Below are positions 1 to 9,380 of a stretch of DNA of 64,000 nucleotides, one piece after another. Origin of the DNA: Bin55 sp009840545. GTDB taxonomy: Bacteria > Pseudomonadota > Gammaproteobacteria > Pseudomonadales > Azotimanducaceae. Below the pieces are notes generated by a model. That model saw only the letters and a program-made list of their open reading frames with translations, did not search any database and was not told the origin of the DNA. The position numbers and the translations under genes are program-made. Position 1 is the stretch's first letter; each line of letters begins with the position of its first letter. The DNA lies in contig OZ242357.1 in NCBI GenBank assembly GCA_965208815.1, forward strand, positions 2,790,001-2,854,000. Reading direction: 5' to 3'.

Positions 1-2
1 TC

Positions 3-992
3 AATAAGAATATAAATATCGTCTGCAGCCTAAGAGCCGGTGCTACCAATCCTTCAGTCATCGAAAAGCTCATCGCCCTTGAGCACGTTGAAATTCGCCA
101 TCTTGATGGTCTCCATAGTAAACTATATATGTCCAATTCTCGAGCAATAATCGGATCTTCAAACGCCTCGTCAAACGGATTAAGTTTGTCGAATTCCGAT
201 ATCGATATTTCATTCGATGCCAATTGGTACGAAGCCAACTATCTGATTACTGACCCCTCCCATGTACAAGATGCTTTAAAGTGGTTCAAAATGGTCTGGA
301 GAAAATCACGAGAGATCAATGATATAGACATGTCCAAAGCCAAGCGTCAATGGAAACTTCAAAGAAAGAACAGATTTAGTGGCAATTTGATCACTGACGA
401 GAGTGCGTGGTCCTTGGAGCAGCTAAAACGGAATTCGAGCATTCTTGAAAACCGGGCGATTTTTGTTGAACACCAAGAATGGGCAAACTCGCCTACGGCA
501 GATAAATTGGCCAAACAAGAGTTAAGCAACCAAGGCATTCCAGACGATACAATCCAGACAAACTATAATTGGACTTATGAAAATAAGAAAAACTCGGATG
601 TAGAGTACGATTTGGAGGCATATTATTTGTTCTTGACAACTGGACCACTTGGTGGCAATCTGTCGATTGACATGGGGAAGTTTATAGATCAACCATTTAT
701 TCAAAAGGGAAATACCTCAGTATGGATATATCGAATGATCGAAGAGATACCTCTAGACGCAGAGAACAAATTTAGCATTTGTGTCGAGATTAAAAATGCC
801 ATAGTTAGAAGAAAAATGGAGATCTTACAAAAGGGCACCTCTATTAAAGCGTTTTTCGGACTGGCGAGTAGTCGTTTAGGGGAGAGAATCGCCGGAATCT
901 TCGATATTCGTTTGATTTGGCCAAGTTGCGCGTCCCCTGTGCAGGCTTCAAGCCTGCTTTTTCGGTCCGGTGTCGGATTTCGGGCGCACTGA
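3..992 (+). CDS. Phospholipase D-like (PLD/HKD) protein, 5' partial and 3' end replaced by IS sequence
   Basis: The reading frame is open from the left edge, so the true start lies outside the window; the first internal ATG is at 129. Just before it, the frame encodes an H-x-K pair (His at 114-116, Lys at 120-122), followed by an I-I-G-S-S-N-A-S motif. This is the usual H-x-K...G-S-x-N core of PLD-superfamily phosphodiesterases and nucleases. The last 20 or so residues, from about 930, appear to be encoded by the neighbouring IS element, so the native C-terminus is missing. Position next to type I restriction genes suggests a nuclease role in defence, but that is inference. PLD membership is fairly sure; substrate is unknown. 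Confidence 0.6.
   Translation, partial: NKNINIVCSLRAGATNPSVIEKLIALEHVEIRHLDGLHSKLYMSNSRAIIGSSNASSNGLSLSNSDIDISFDANWYEANYLITDPSHVQDALKWFKMVWRKSREINDIDMSKAKRQWKLQRKNRFSGNLITDESAWSLEQLKRNSSILENRAIFVEHQEWANSPTADKLAKQELSNQGIPDDTIQTNYNWTYENKKNSDVEYDLEAYYLFLTTGPLGGNLSIDMGKFIDQPFIQKGNTSVWIYRMIEEIPLDAENKFSICVEIKNAIVRRKMEILQKGTSIKAFFGLASSRLGERIAGIFDIRLIWPSCASPVQASSLLFRSGVGFRAH
941..962 (+). terminator. Rho-independent terminator-like hairpin
   Basis: A near-perfect palindrome (GCAGGCTT / AAGCCTGC, 941-957) is followed directly by five T on the plus strand. It lies between the truncated PLD gene and the 3' end of the minus-strand IS5 transposase. It could stop transcription entering the element from outside, an arrangement common near IS ends. 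Whether it belongs to the element is uncertain. Confidence 0.5.
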
Positions 993-1002
993 GGCACCGA
1001 CG

Positions 1003-2058
1003 CTACCCAGGAGCGCTTTCGACCTCCACCAGATGGACCAGACGTCTCATGTTGTACACGACGTGCTCCAAGAGGAGTTCCGAGCGGGCCCGCTTCAGAC
1101 CCACGCCGCGGTGCTTGTCAACTTTCATGTCGTTGCGGATCGATCCGAAGACATGCTCCACCCGAGCCCGGGTCCTGGCGATCGACTTGTTGGCCTCCTC
1201 GCGAGCCTGTCTCAACGGCTCCCGCTCCTTTCTGGGAGCGCGGAACGCGAGGCACGGCACGCGGTACCGTCCCTGGATGCCTTCGCGCAGCTCCTGCGAG
1301 TCGTAGCCTCGGTCGCCGTACACCGGACCCCGCTTCGGCACCTTGTCGAGAAGCCCCGCCGCCTCCTGGACGTCGTGCACGTTGGCCGGAGTCACCGAGC
1401 CGGCGCGGATCAGCTTGTGCCTCACGTCCACCACCACATGGCGCTTGTAGCCGAAGAACGACTTCGAGCCCTTCCTCGTCCACTGCGCGTCGAGGTCCTT
1501 CTGCCGCCGCTTCGAAGGCTTCCATCGGGGCCTGCCGCCCCCGTCGATCGTCTCCCGCTCCTCCTTCTTCAGTCGCCGCACCGGAACCTCCACCACGCTG
1601 GCGTCGATCATGCAGCCGTCCTTCATCGCGAACCCCCTCTCCCGGGCGATCGCCTCCATCTCCTCGAACACCTGGTCCATGACGCCCCGCCTCTCCAGAG
1701 CCTTGCGGTACTTGTGGATGGTCTTCGCGTCCGGACCCGTGCCCGGACTCAGTCCCAGAAACCGCACCACCCGCGCGTGATGGCGGCACAGATCCTCCAG
1801 AGCCTCGTCCGAAAGATCGCCCTTGGTCTTGCCCACCACCAGAACCTTGAACATCGAAACCGCGTCCCACGAGGGACGACCCGGCCTCGCGTCGTGGCGC
1901 GTCCACGGCCACGCCCTCTCCAGGGTTTCCCGGAACCGCTCCCAGTCGAACAGACAATCCATCTTCTCCAGATGCGTGTCCTTCGAACGCTCCAGCGAGG
2001 CAAACATGGACGAGTCGGGAAGCAGGTCGGCTTCGGAAGGTCGAACGGTGCGTGTCAT
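1003..2058 (-). CDS. IS5-family DDE transposase
   Basis: A 351-residue protein starting at ATG 2058. It has the IS5-type N-terminal region (W-D-A-V-S-M-F-K around residue 65) and a DDE triad. The triad is D152 in I-D-A-S-V-V-E-V, D249 in Y-G-D-R-G-Y, and E301 in A-R-V-E-H-V-F-G, with the typical Y-(2)-R-(3)-E spacing in the last block. A longer in-frame start at 2154 would lie outside the probable element end, so ATG 2058 is preferred. The frame is intact, so it may still be active. It catalyses cut-and-paste transposition of the surrounding element. Confidence 0.9.
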   Translation of the reverse strand: MTRTVRPSEADLLPDSSMFASLERSKDTHLEKMDCLFDWERFRETLERAWPWTRHDARPGRPSWDAVSMFKVLVVGKTKGDLSDEALEDLCRHHARVVRFLGLSPGTGPDAKTIHKYRKALERRGVMDQVFEEMEAIARERGFAMKDGCMIDASVVEVPVRRLKKEERETIDGGGRPRWKPSKRRQKDLDAQWTRKGSKSFFGYKRHVVVDVRHKLIRAGSVTPANVHDVQEAAGLLDKVPKRGPVYGDRGYDSQELREGIQGRYRVPCLAFRAPRKEREPLRQAREEANKSIARTRARVEHVFGSIRNDMKVDKHRGVGLKRARSELLLEHVVYNMRRLVHLVEVESAPG

Positions 2059-2095
2059 GCGAGAAAAGCAACGGTAGTTTGGAACAACCCCTATG

Positions 2096-2625
2096 TTAGC
2101 CCCAAAATGTTGCGTTCCTGCTGCAACACCGCAGACAATCGACAAAATCGTCAATTAATAGACGTGCCCTGCAGTACTGATCGTATTCTCTTTCGGCTGA
2201 CTCTTTGGCCAAACGCGCAGCATCTAGATTCGATTGGGACGCATCACGCTGCTTGCCCAACAGCTCAATATCCTTCTGCTTTTCAACATTTTTAGCGCCG
2301 AGCACGAAGACAGGAGGAATGTCCTTTCCATCGACGCGAAAGACGCTCTCTTCGATGAAATCTCTGTTGAAGACCCGGACTTGCACCTGTGACTGAGAAA
2401 AGTCTTCGTTCTGAACAACCTCGCCGTCAACTTGCAGCACGGACTCTCCCAAGCCTGGTATTCGACGACTTCCGAGGTCCCGAAAGATGCGGCTCAGCGT
2501 AGTCTTCCCAGAACCATTCCATCCGTAGATCAGGTTGTAGCGACCAAATTCGGTCAAATCCCTTGGCCAGAAGAAATCCCTGAAGACTCCGCAGTTGCGC
2601 AAGCGAGAGACGCGACGAATTCGCC

Positions 2626-2629
<4 letters not shown>
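2096..2629 (-). pseudogene. AAA_13-type ATPase next to hsdS, truncated by IS5
   Basis: The N-terminal 170 or so residues of a large P-loop ATPase. Walker A (G-W-N-G-S-G-K-T-T) is at residues 36-44, and a helical segment rich in K, E and R follows from about residue 125, the probable start of the coiled coil. AAA_13 proteins of this kind, including RloC-like anticodon nucleases, are often 600-800 residues and sit inside type I restriction loci. Here the frame runs into the IS element and stops at 2096, losing Walker B and the C-terminal half. The TTG start overlaps the hsdS stop by four bases (TTGA), so it was the third gene of the hsd operon. It is presumably non-functional. Confidence 0.7.
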
Positions 2630-3945
<1,316 letters not shown>

Positions 3946-4146
3946 CTAGTCAATTTCACTTGGATCGGGCAGGGATTGTTCAAAATAGCTTTTCGGATAC
4001 TGACCCCAAAACGTGTGTGGACGCAAGCGTTTGAATGAGTCCATTTCGGGTCTGCTCGTTTTCCTCGTCTTTTTGCTAGCTATATCCACTTTGAAGCGTT
4101 CTAAGGCATGCCCCAACATTGAAAAGTCGGGTGTACCGAAAAGCAT
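3946..4146 (-). CDS. Hypothetical 66-residue protein between hsdM and hsdS
   Basis: A small open frame fills the gap between hsdM (stop at 4160) and hsdS (start at 3945). Its stop codon TAG directly abuts the hsdS ATG, and its own start is 13 bases after the hsdM stop. Operon-like packing is the only support. The sequence is basic in the middle (K-K-T-R-K-T-S-R-P) and matches no family I recognise. Type I loci sometimes carry a small gene here, but this could also be non-coding spacer. Confidence 0.35.
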   Translation of the reverse strand: MLFGTPDFSMLGHALERFKVDIASKKTRKTSRPEMDSFKRLRPHTFWGQYPKSYFEQSLPDPSEID

Positions 4147-4159
4147 TCGTTCAGACGTT

Positions 4160-5677
4160 TCAAAATCCGAGTTTGCTCAGGTTATTGGCAATCGCTGCAT
4201 CGAGCCTTGCGCTTTCTTCTTGGTGCTCACACAACTCGTTCACGAGGCGGTCCATTTTGTCCTTGAAGGGCACCCCGTCGTCTTCCTGTTGAAGTGCTCC
4301 GACGTATCGACCAGGTGTAAGCACATAATCATGCCCTTTCAGCTCGTCCTGTCGAACAGCACAGCAGAATCCCGCCCTGTCAGAATATTCCGATGCCTCT
4401 TCGCGCCAGCTATGGTAGGTATCGGCTATTCGTTCAATCTCTTCCTCTGTAAGTTCACGATGAGTGCGATCAACCATCCTTCCCATCATTCTGGCATCAA
4501 TGAACAGAATCTCTCCTTGACGATCACGCAAGTTTCCGCCATTTCTGTCTCGCGCAAGGAACCAAAGGCACGCAGGAATTTGGGTGGAATAGAAGAGCTG
4601 TCCTGGCAATGCGACCATGCAATCCACAAGGTTCCCTTCAACTAGACTCCTTCGTATCTCTCCCTCTCCGGACGTGTTCGACGACATGGAACCGTTGGCC
4701 AACACGAAACCCGCCGTCCCACGAGGTGCTAAATGGTGAACCATGTGCTGCACCCATGCAAAATTGGCGTTTCCCTTAGGAGGAACTCCATATTGCCATC
4801 TCTTGTCCTGCGTAAGGCGGTCTCCGCCCCAGTCCTTCACGTTGAAGGGCGGATTGGCAAGGATATAGTCCGCACGCAGATCTGGATGGCGGTCGTCGTG
4901 AAAGCTGTCCCCATACGCGATCTGACCTTCAATGCCTCGTATGGCAAGGTTCATCTTCGCTAGCCTCCAGGTTGTGTAATTGGACTCCTGGCCATAGATC
5001 GAGATTTCGCTCTTCGCCTTTCCTCGATTGCCGTTGCCGCTAGCATGCGCGTCGATGAACTCGACCGACTGTACGAACATGCCCGACGAACCGCAACAAG
5101 GATCGTACACCCTACCTGAGTAGGGTTGGAGCATCTCGACCAGAAGCCGGACGATGCATCGAGGCGTGTAGAACTCTCCTCCCTTCTTGCCTTCGGCTCC
5201 AGCGAACTGACCCAGGAAGTATTCGTATACGCGGCCTAGCACATCATTGGAGCGAGCATACTCGTTTCCGATCGAGATGTTCCCAATCATGTCGATAAGC
5301 TGACCCAAGCGTTGCTTGTCGAGCTCCGGGCGTGCGAACTGCTTGGGCAACACATTCTTAAGCACTGCGTTGTCGCGCTCTATGGCAATCATTGCTTCGT
5401 CAACAAGCTGTCCGATAGTGGATTGACGAGCGTTGGACTTCAATTGAGACCATCGTGCATTCTTGGGGATCCAGAAAATGTTCTCCGCCGTGTACTCGTC
5501 AGGATCTTCCGCTGCTTCTTCACCCCATTCCGTTAATACCTTTGCATAACGTTCCTCGAACGCATCGGAGACATACTTGAGAAATATCAATCCCAGCACG
5601 ACGTGTTTATATTCCGCGGCATCCATTGAGCCTCGCAATGTATTTGCGGTGGCCCACAAGTCAGCCTCATAGCCCAT
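4160..5677 (-). CDS. hsdM: Type I restriction-modification methyltransferase subunit HsdM
   Basis: A 505-residue N6-adenine methyltransferase subunit. The N-terminal helical domain (about 1-140, with A-E-Y-K-H-V-V-L-G-L-I-F-L-K-Y) contacts HsdS. The Rossmann-fold catalytic domain follows, with SAM-binding motif I D-P-C-C-G-S-S-G-M at 192-200 and catalytic motif IV N-P-P-F at 275-278. The segment G-E-F-Y-T-P-R at about 167-173 is also typical. It should form M2S with HsdS and methylate the host site. It heads the hsdM-hsdS-ATPase operon. No hsdR lies in the window; the position where it could sit is occupied by the IS5 element. Confidence 0.95.
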   Translation of the reverse strand: MGYEADLWATANTLRGSMDAAEYKHVVLGLIFLKYVSDAFEERYAKVLTEWGEEAAEDPDEYTAENIFWIPKNARWSQLKSNARQSTIGQLVDEAMIAIERDNAVLKNVLPKQFARPELDKQRLGQLIDMIGNISIGNEYARSNDVLGRVYEYFLGQFAGAEGKKGGEFYTPRCIVRLLVEMLQPYSGRVYDPCCGSSGMFVQSVEFIDAHASGNGNRGKAKSEISIYGQESNYTTWRLAKMNLAIRGIEGQIAYGDSFHDDRHPDLRADYILANPPFNVKDWGGDRLTQDKRWQYGVPPKGNANFAWVQHMVHHLAPRGTAGFVLANGSMSSNTSGEGEIRRSLVEGNLVDCMVALPGQLFYSTQIPACLWFLARDRNGGNLRDRQGEILFIDARMMGRMVDRTHRELTEEEIERIADTYHSWREEASEYSDRAGFCCAVRQDELKGHDYVLTPGRYVGALQQEDDGVPFKDKMDRLVNELCEHQEESARLDAAIANNLSKLGF

Positions 5678-5910
5678 TGTCGTTCCCTAATCCTCCAAAT
5701 GGTGATTCCGTCGGACGAGCATTACACGTAACGCTTCCAATACTGATGAAACAGTGAATTGTCGAATTCTGAGGAAGTTCGTGGGTATAACCCCGGATCT
5801 TTCACTCTCGAGCGCAAGTACAAAATCTATACTAACTTTCTGATTTGGAGATTCTCTGCGGACCAAGAGGTTGGGTTCGTCAAAATCCACGCCTTACTCG
5901 CGACTACCTC

Positions 5911-6864
5911 CTATTTCTCTAGCTCTTTGAAGCACTCAGCAAGAAACAAGATGCTGCTAGCTGCCAAATGAAGAGCATATGAAGCCACATGACCTGGAGT
6001 CTCTATTGAACTAGCACCCTGCCCATGAGATCCCTCGTTGTTCCTGACTTCCGGAAGTCCAGAACTCAGTGTAGCTGCTAATTGATCAAAGGACTTGTCC
6101 AAGTACCTTGGAAGCAGATCGTTATTTCGCACAGTCTTAAGTAAGTCGCTTACACGTGCCGTCTTGTCATATTTCCAACTTCTTGCATCGCAAATGGCTT
6201 TCAATGTGCTTTCAAACGCATTGTTAGCATCTGTTATAGCGTCTTTATGCTGTCCAGACTTGAAATGGTTAAAGGCTTGCAAGAACTCGTTGCAAGGTCC
6301 TTCAAAACCTGGTTGGTGAAGAAACTGCAATGCCGGACGAACTACCTCAGCATGAATCAACTCGGAGCTTATTCGTACGATCTGGCCGCTCTCAAACCGG
6401 TATCCCACACCCGCACGACGAAATCGCTCGTTGAGTTCCGAAATCGCACCTGATGCGGAGCGAGTGATACCTCGTCTTTGCCGTTCATGTGGGGAAAATT
6501 CGCGACAGGTTTGGTCAATGTATTGAAAACTGACCTCGATTAAGTCAATTGAGTGATCAACTGAAGGACTGTTCCGAAGGTAATTTGCACACCTGCTAAA
6601 GACATTTGGATCATTGTCGCTGCCAAGTTTGAATAGCCCATGTTCGCGTGAGACACAATGCTCTATTTCTTTCCATGCACTGTTGTTTCGAGCTGTCGAA
6701 CCTGTTGCATAGAGCCCAGGAACCACATAGGGACCTATCGTCTCTGACCAAATATGGACTATCTGCACCAGTAGCGGTTCGGGTAGTGTGTCGTATTGAA
6801 ATACATCCGGTAACTGACCAGATGCAACCCGCTTGCGAAATGAAAACAAGTCCTTCACTGCCAC
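5911..6864 (-). CDS. STM4504/CBY_0614-family abortive-infection-like protein (HEPN-type C-terminus)
   Basis: A 317-residue protein whose N-terminus (D-L-F-S-F-R-K-R...Q-Y-D-T-L-P-E-P-L) is characteristic of the STM4504/CBY_0614 family, usually found in defence islands. The C-terminal half resembles the abortive infection C-terminal domain. It contains R274-N-N-E-G-S-H280, which fits the R-x(4-6)-H motif of HEPN ribonucleases. No membrane segment or signal is present, so it should be cytosolic. It lies 230 bases upstream of hsdM on the same strand and may be transcribed separately. A toxin-like RNase acting on phage infection is the likely role, by family and context only. Confidence 0.7.
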   Translation of the reverse strand: MAVKDLFSFRKRVASGQLPDVFQYDTLPEPLLVQIVHIWSETIGPYVVPGLYATGSTARNNSAWKEIEHCVSREHGLFKLGSDNDPNVFSRCANYLRNSPSVDHSIDLIEVSFQYIDQTCREFSPHERQRRGITRSASGAISELNERFRRAGVGYRFESGQIVRISSELIHAEVVRPALQFLHQPGFEGPCNEFLQAFNHFKSGQHKDAITDANNAFESTLKAICDARSWKYDKTARVSDLLKTVRNNDLLPRYLDKSFDQLAATLSSGLPEVRNNEGSHGQGASSIETPGHVASYALHLAASSILFLAECFKELEK

Positions 6865-7111
6865 TTTCAGTCTCGAATGAATTTGCTTGATTCAACGATT
6901 AGAGTGGCACATTATATCTGTGTATATCAATTGCACATTCGTTAGATGCCGATGTAACAGCAATTCTTCCCTTAGAACATGATGCTGCTGTACTTGCTGA
7001 AAATCACTCGATGTGAAGTCTTAATGTCTTGCACTTGGAATCTATTCAAGCGCCAACGCTTGCTTCAATCTTGTCTGAAGGCTACTCTAGCAGTTGAATA
7101 CCCGCAACCAC

Positions 7112-9238
7112 TTACGCCTGACGGGCCCAACGATACTTGGCACCCAACACTGCAACCGGTTTCTCTGCCGTGTAGGGATATGCAAGTATCCGATGCTCGT
7201 TAAGGATTTCGCACGCCTTCTCCACTTCCACGTCGCCAACCAAAGAGCAAACAACCGGTTTGTCAATTCCTTTCTCTCTTGCAGCTGCAACAGACTCTGC
7301 GAGTAATTCCGCAAATACCATCGGAGGCGTAATGATTGTGTGCCAATATCCCACGACCAAAGAGTGAATCCGTTCTTCGTTGAGAGCTAAGTCGATGGTT
7401 GCCGAGTAGGTCGAAGGCGGCTCTCCTCCCGTTATGTCGACCGGATTGCCAGCTGCCCCAAATGGAGGTATGTACTCTCGAAATGCTGCATCGAGGTCCT
7501 CAGGCATGGCCATCAGGTTAAGGTCATGATCAACGCACGCATCCGAAAGAAGGACACCAGATCCACCAGCTCCGGTGAGAATTAACACGTTCTCCCCCTT
7601 CGGTGTGGGAAGAACGGCGAGACCTCGAGCAAACTCGAGCATGTCGTTCAGCGAATTCACTCGAATGACGCCGCTTTGGCGCAGCACCGAGTCGTAGACC
7701 TGATCGTCGCCAGCAAGAGCTCCTGTGTGTGAACTAGCAGCCCGGGCTCCCTGCTGAGTACGACCGGCTTTGAGAACAACAACAGGTTTTTTCTTGGACA
7801 CACGAGCTGCTACATCTGCAAACGCGCGACCGTCCTTCAGATCTTCCACGTGCATTGCAATGACCTCGGTATTAGGGTCGTCTTCGAAGAATGTGAGCAA
7901 ATCGTCTTCGTCAATGTCGGCCTTGTTGCCCAATCCAACAATCGCTGAGACTCCCATGTTGGCACTTCGGCTAAATCCAATAATCGCCATTCCGACTCCA
8001 CCACTCTGAGACGATAGAGCCACCGAGCCTCTTTCAGTGTAGGGAGTACAAAACGTGGCGCACAAATCATGGTGTGTGTAGTAAAACCCGTAGATGTTGG
8101 GACCCAAAAGTCGAACGTTATGCTGTCGAGCGGCATCTACGACTTCCTGTTGCAGTTCATGCTCACCGATCTCTGCAAACCCAGAGGGAATCAGGACCGC
8201 TCCTGCGATACCTTTTTGGCCGCACTCCGCAATTACTGAAGCGACGAATCTCGCAGGAATGCAAAACACCGCAATGTCGACATCTGTAGGAATGTCCAAT
8301 ACAGATGGATAGCACTTTTTGCCCAATATTTCATCCGCGCGAGGATGTACGGGATACAAGTGCCCCTGATAGCCACCATCGATGAGATTTCGCATGACCG
8401 AGTTGCCGATCTTTCCGTCTTCGGCGGAGGCTCCCACCACTGCAACAGCCGACGGTCTCATGATTCTGGTCATGGCTGCCAGAATTTCGTCCTTTGAACG
8501 ACGAGGACGTTGAACTTGCTCTTCAAAGTCAAGGATAATGCGTACATCGACTGCGACCGATTCCGTGGAAGTAGCAATCACAGGGTTTAGGTCAATTTCG
8601 CTGATCTCCGGACAATCGGCCACCAATTGACTTACCGAACAAATCAGGTCGATGAGGCCCTCCTTTCCCACTGCGGGCTTTCCTCTTACTCCTTCAAGCA
8701 ATTTGCTACCTGAAATCTCGTCCAACATCTCACTGGCTTGAGTCCTGGTTGTGGGTGCCAATCGAAACGTAATGTCTTTCAGCACCTCGACCATGATCCC
8801 TCCTAATCCGAAGGCCACAAGCTTCCCAAACACGGGATCCGAGGTAGCACCAATAATTACTTCAACCCCATCCGATACCTGATCCTGAATGAGGGCGCCC
8901 TTAATTTCAGCTTCAGAATCATGAGAACGTGCGCTGTCAACCACCTGCTGAAACGCATCTCGCATTGCGTCTGCACCAACCACATCGGTGACTACTCCGC
9001 CTACATCTGTCTTGTGCAGGATCTCGTCAGAAACGACCTTGACAACCTTCGGTGTATTGTCTGCCGCAACCAGCTTCGCAGCTTCTTCTGCACTGGCGAC
9101 AAAGTGCTGATCCGGGGTTGGAATTCGATACGCAGCGACGATCAGTGCCACTTCTTCTGGTGAAAGTGACACTCTCTGTTCGGATTTCGCCTTGTCAATT
9201 ACGGCACGTGCTTTCTGAGTATCGAAGTTCATTTTCAA
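7112..9238 (-). CDS. ADP-forming acyl-CoA synthetase (acetate-CoA ligase family), fused subunits
   Basis: A 708-residue fusion of the two parts of an NDP-forming acyl-CoA synthetase in beta-alpha order. The ATP-grasp part is at about 1-240 (H-K-T-D-V-G-G-V at 75-82; G-L-G-G-I-M-V-E at 144-151). The CoA-binding Rossmann domain starts at about 260 (V-V-G-A-S...G-K-I-G-N-S). The ligase domain carries the phosphohistidine motif S-H504-T-G-A-L-A-G. These enzymes interconvert acyl-CoA + ADP + Pi and acid + CoA + ATP. The gene diverges from the 2-hydroxyacyl-CoA lyase gene with 142 bases between them. It could therefore activate an acid for that lyase, or recover ATP from its CoA-ester product. The substrate is not deducible. 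Confidence 0.88.
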   Translation of the reverse strand: MKMNFDTQKARAVIDKAKSEQRVSLSPEEVALIVAAYRIPTPDQHFVASAEEAAKLVAADNTPKVVKVVSDEILHKTDVGGVVTDVVGADAMRDAFQQVVDSARSHDSEAEIKGALIQDQVSDGVEVIIGATSDPVFGKLVAFGLGGIMVEVLKDITFRLAPTTRTQASEMLDEISGSKLLEGVRGKPAVGKEGLIDLICSVSQLVADCPEISEIDLNPVIATSTESVAVDVRIILDFEEQVQRPRRSKDEILAAMTRIMRPSAVAVVGASAEDGKIGNSVMRNLIDGGYQGHLYPVHPRADEILGKKCYPSVLDIPTDVDIAVFCIPARFVASVIAECGQKGIAGAVLIPSGFAEIGEHELQQEVVDAARQHNVRLLGPNIYGFYYTHHDLCATFCTPYTERGSVALSSQSGGVGMAIIGFSRSANMGVSAIVGLGNKADIDEDDLLTFFEDDPNTEVIAMHVEDLKDGRAFADVAARVSKKKPVVVLKAGRTQQGARAASSHTGALAGDDQVYDSVLRQSGVIRVNSLNDMLEFARGLAVLPTPKGENVLILTGAGGSGVLLSDACVDHDLNLMAMPEDLDAAFREYIPPFGAAGNPVDITGGEPPSTYSATIDLALNEERIHSLVVGYWHTIITPPMVFAELLAESVAAAREKGIDKPVVCSLVGDVEVEKACEILNEHRILAYPYTAEKPVAVLGAKYRWARQA

Positions 9239-9380
9239 ATTCCTCGACTCTCAAGGCTTCCACGAACTAGTTAAGTACTATACGCCTCAAGAGCTAGTAA
9301 TTGTTGTTGTCGGTGTGCTTGGAAGAGATGGTCTATTCTGCACATTGAGTACAAATCGCTGACTACAAGGGAGAGGGAAT

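Larger units (their letters stand above)
925..2092 (-). mobile_element. IS5-family insertion sequence (ends approximate)
   Basis: This block is much richer in G+C than its flanks and carries one intact DDE transposase on the minus strand. Both flanking genes lose their homologous sequence at its edges: the PLD gene at about 925 and the AAA ATPase gene at about 2096. The right end probably starts with an AGGGGTTGTTCC-like terminus, read inward on the minus strand near 2080-2092. I could not find the matching inverted repeat on the left, nor a target duplication. Ends are therefore estimates. A missing left end would fit a deletion that started at the element. Confidence 0.7.

Noticed and set aside
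970..2295. A 441-codon plus-strand frame across the IS5 element
   Set aside because: It is antisense to the clear transposase and rich in R, H, P and L, as expected of a shadow frame in G+C-rich DNA.
5687..5890. A 67-codon minus-strand frame upstream of hsdM
   Set aside because: Spacing to hsdM is suitable, but there is no recognisable domain and it fills the likely promoter region.
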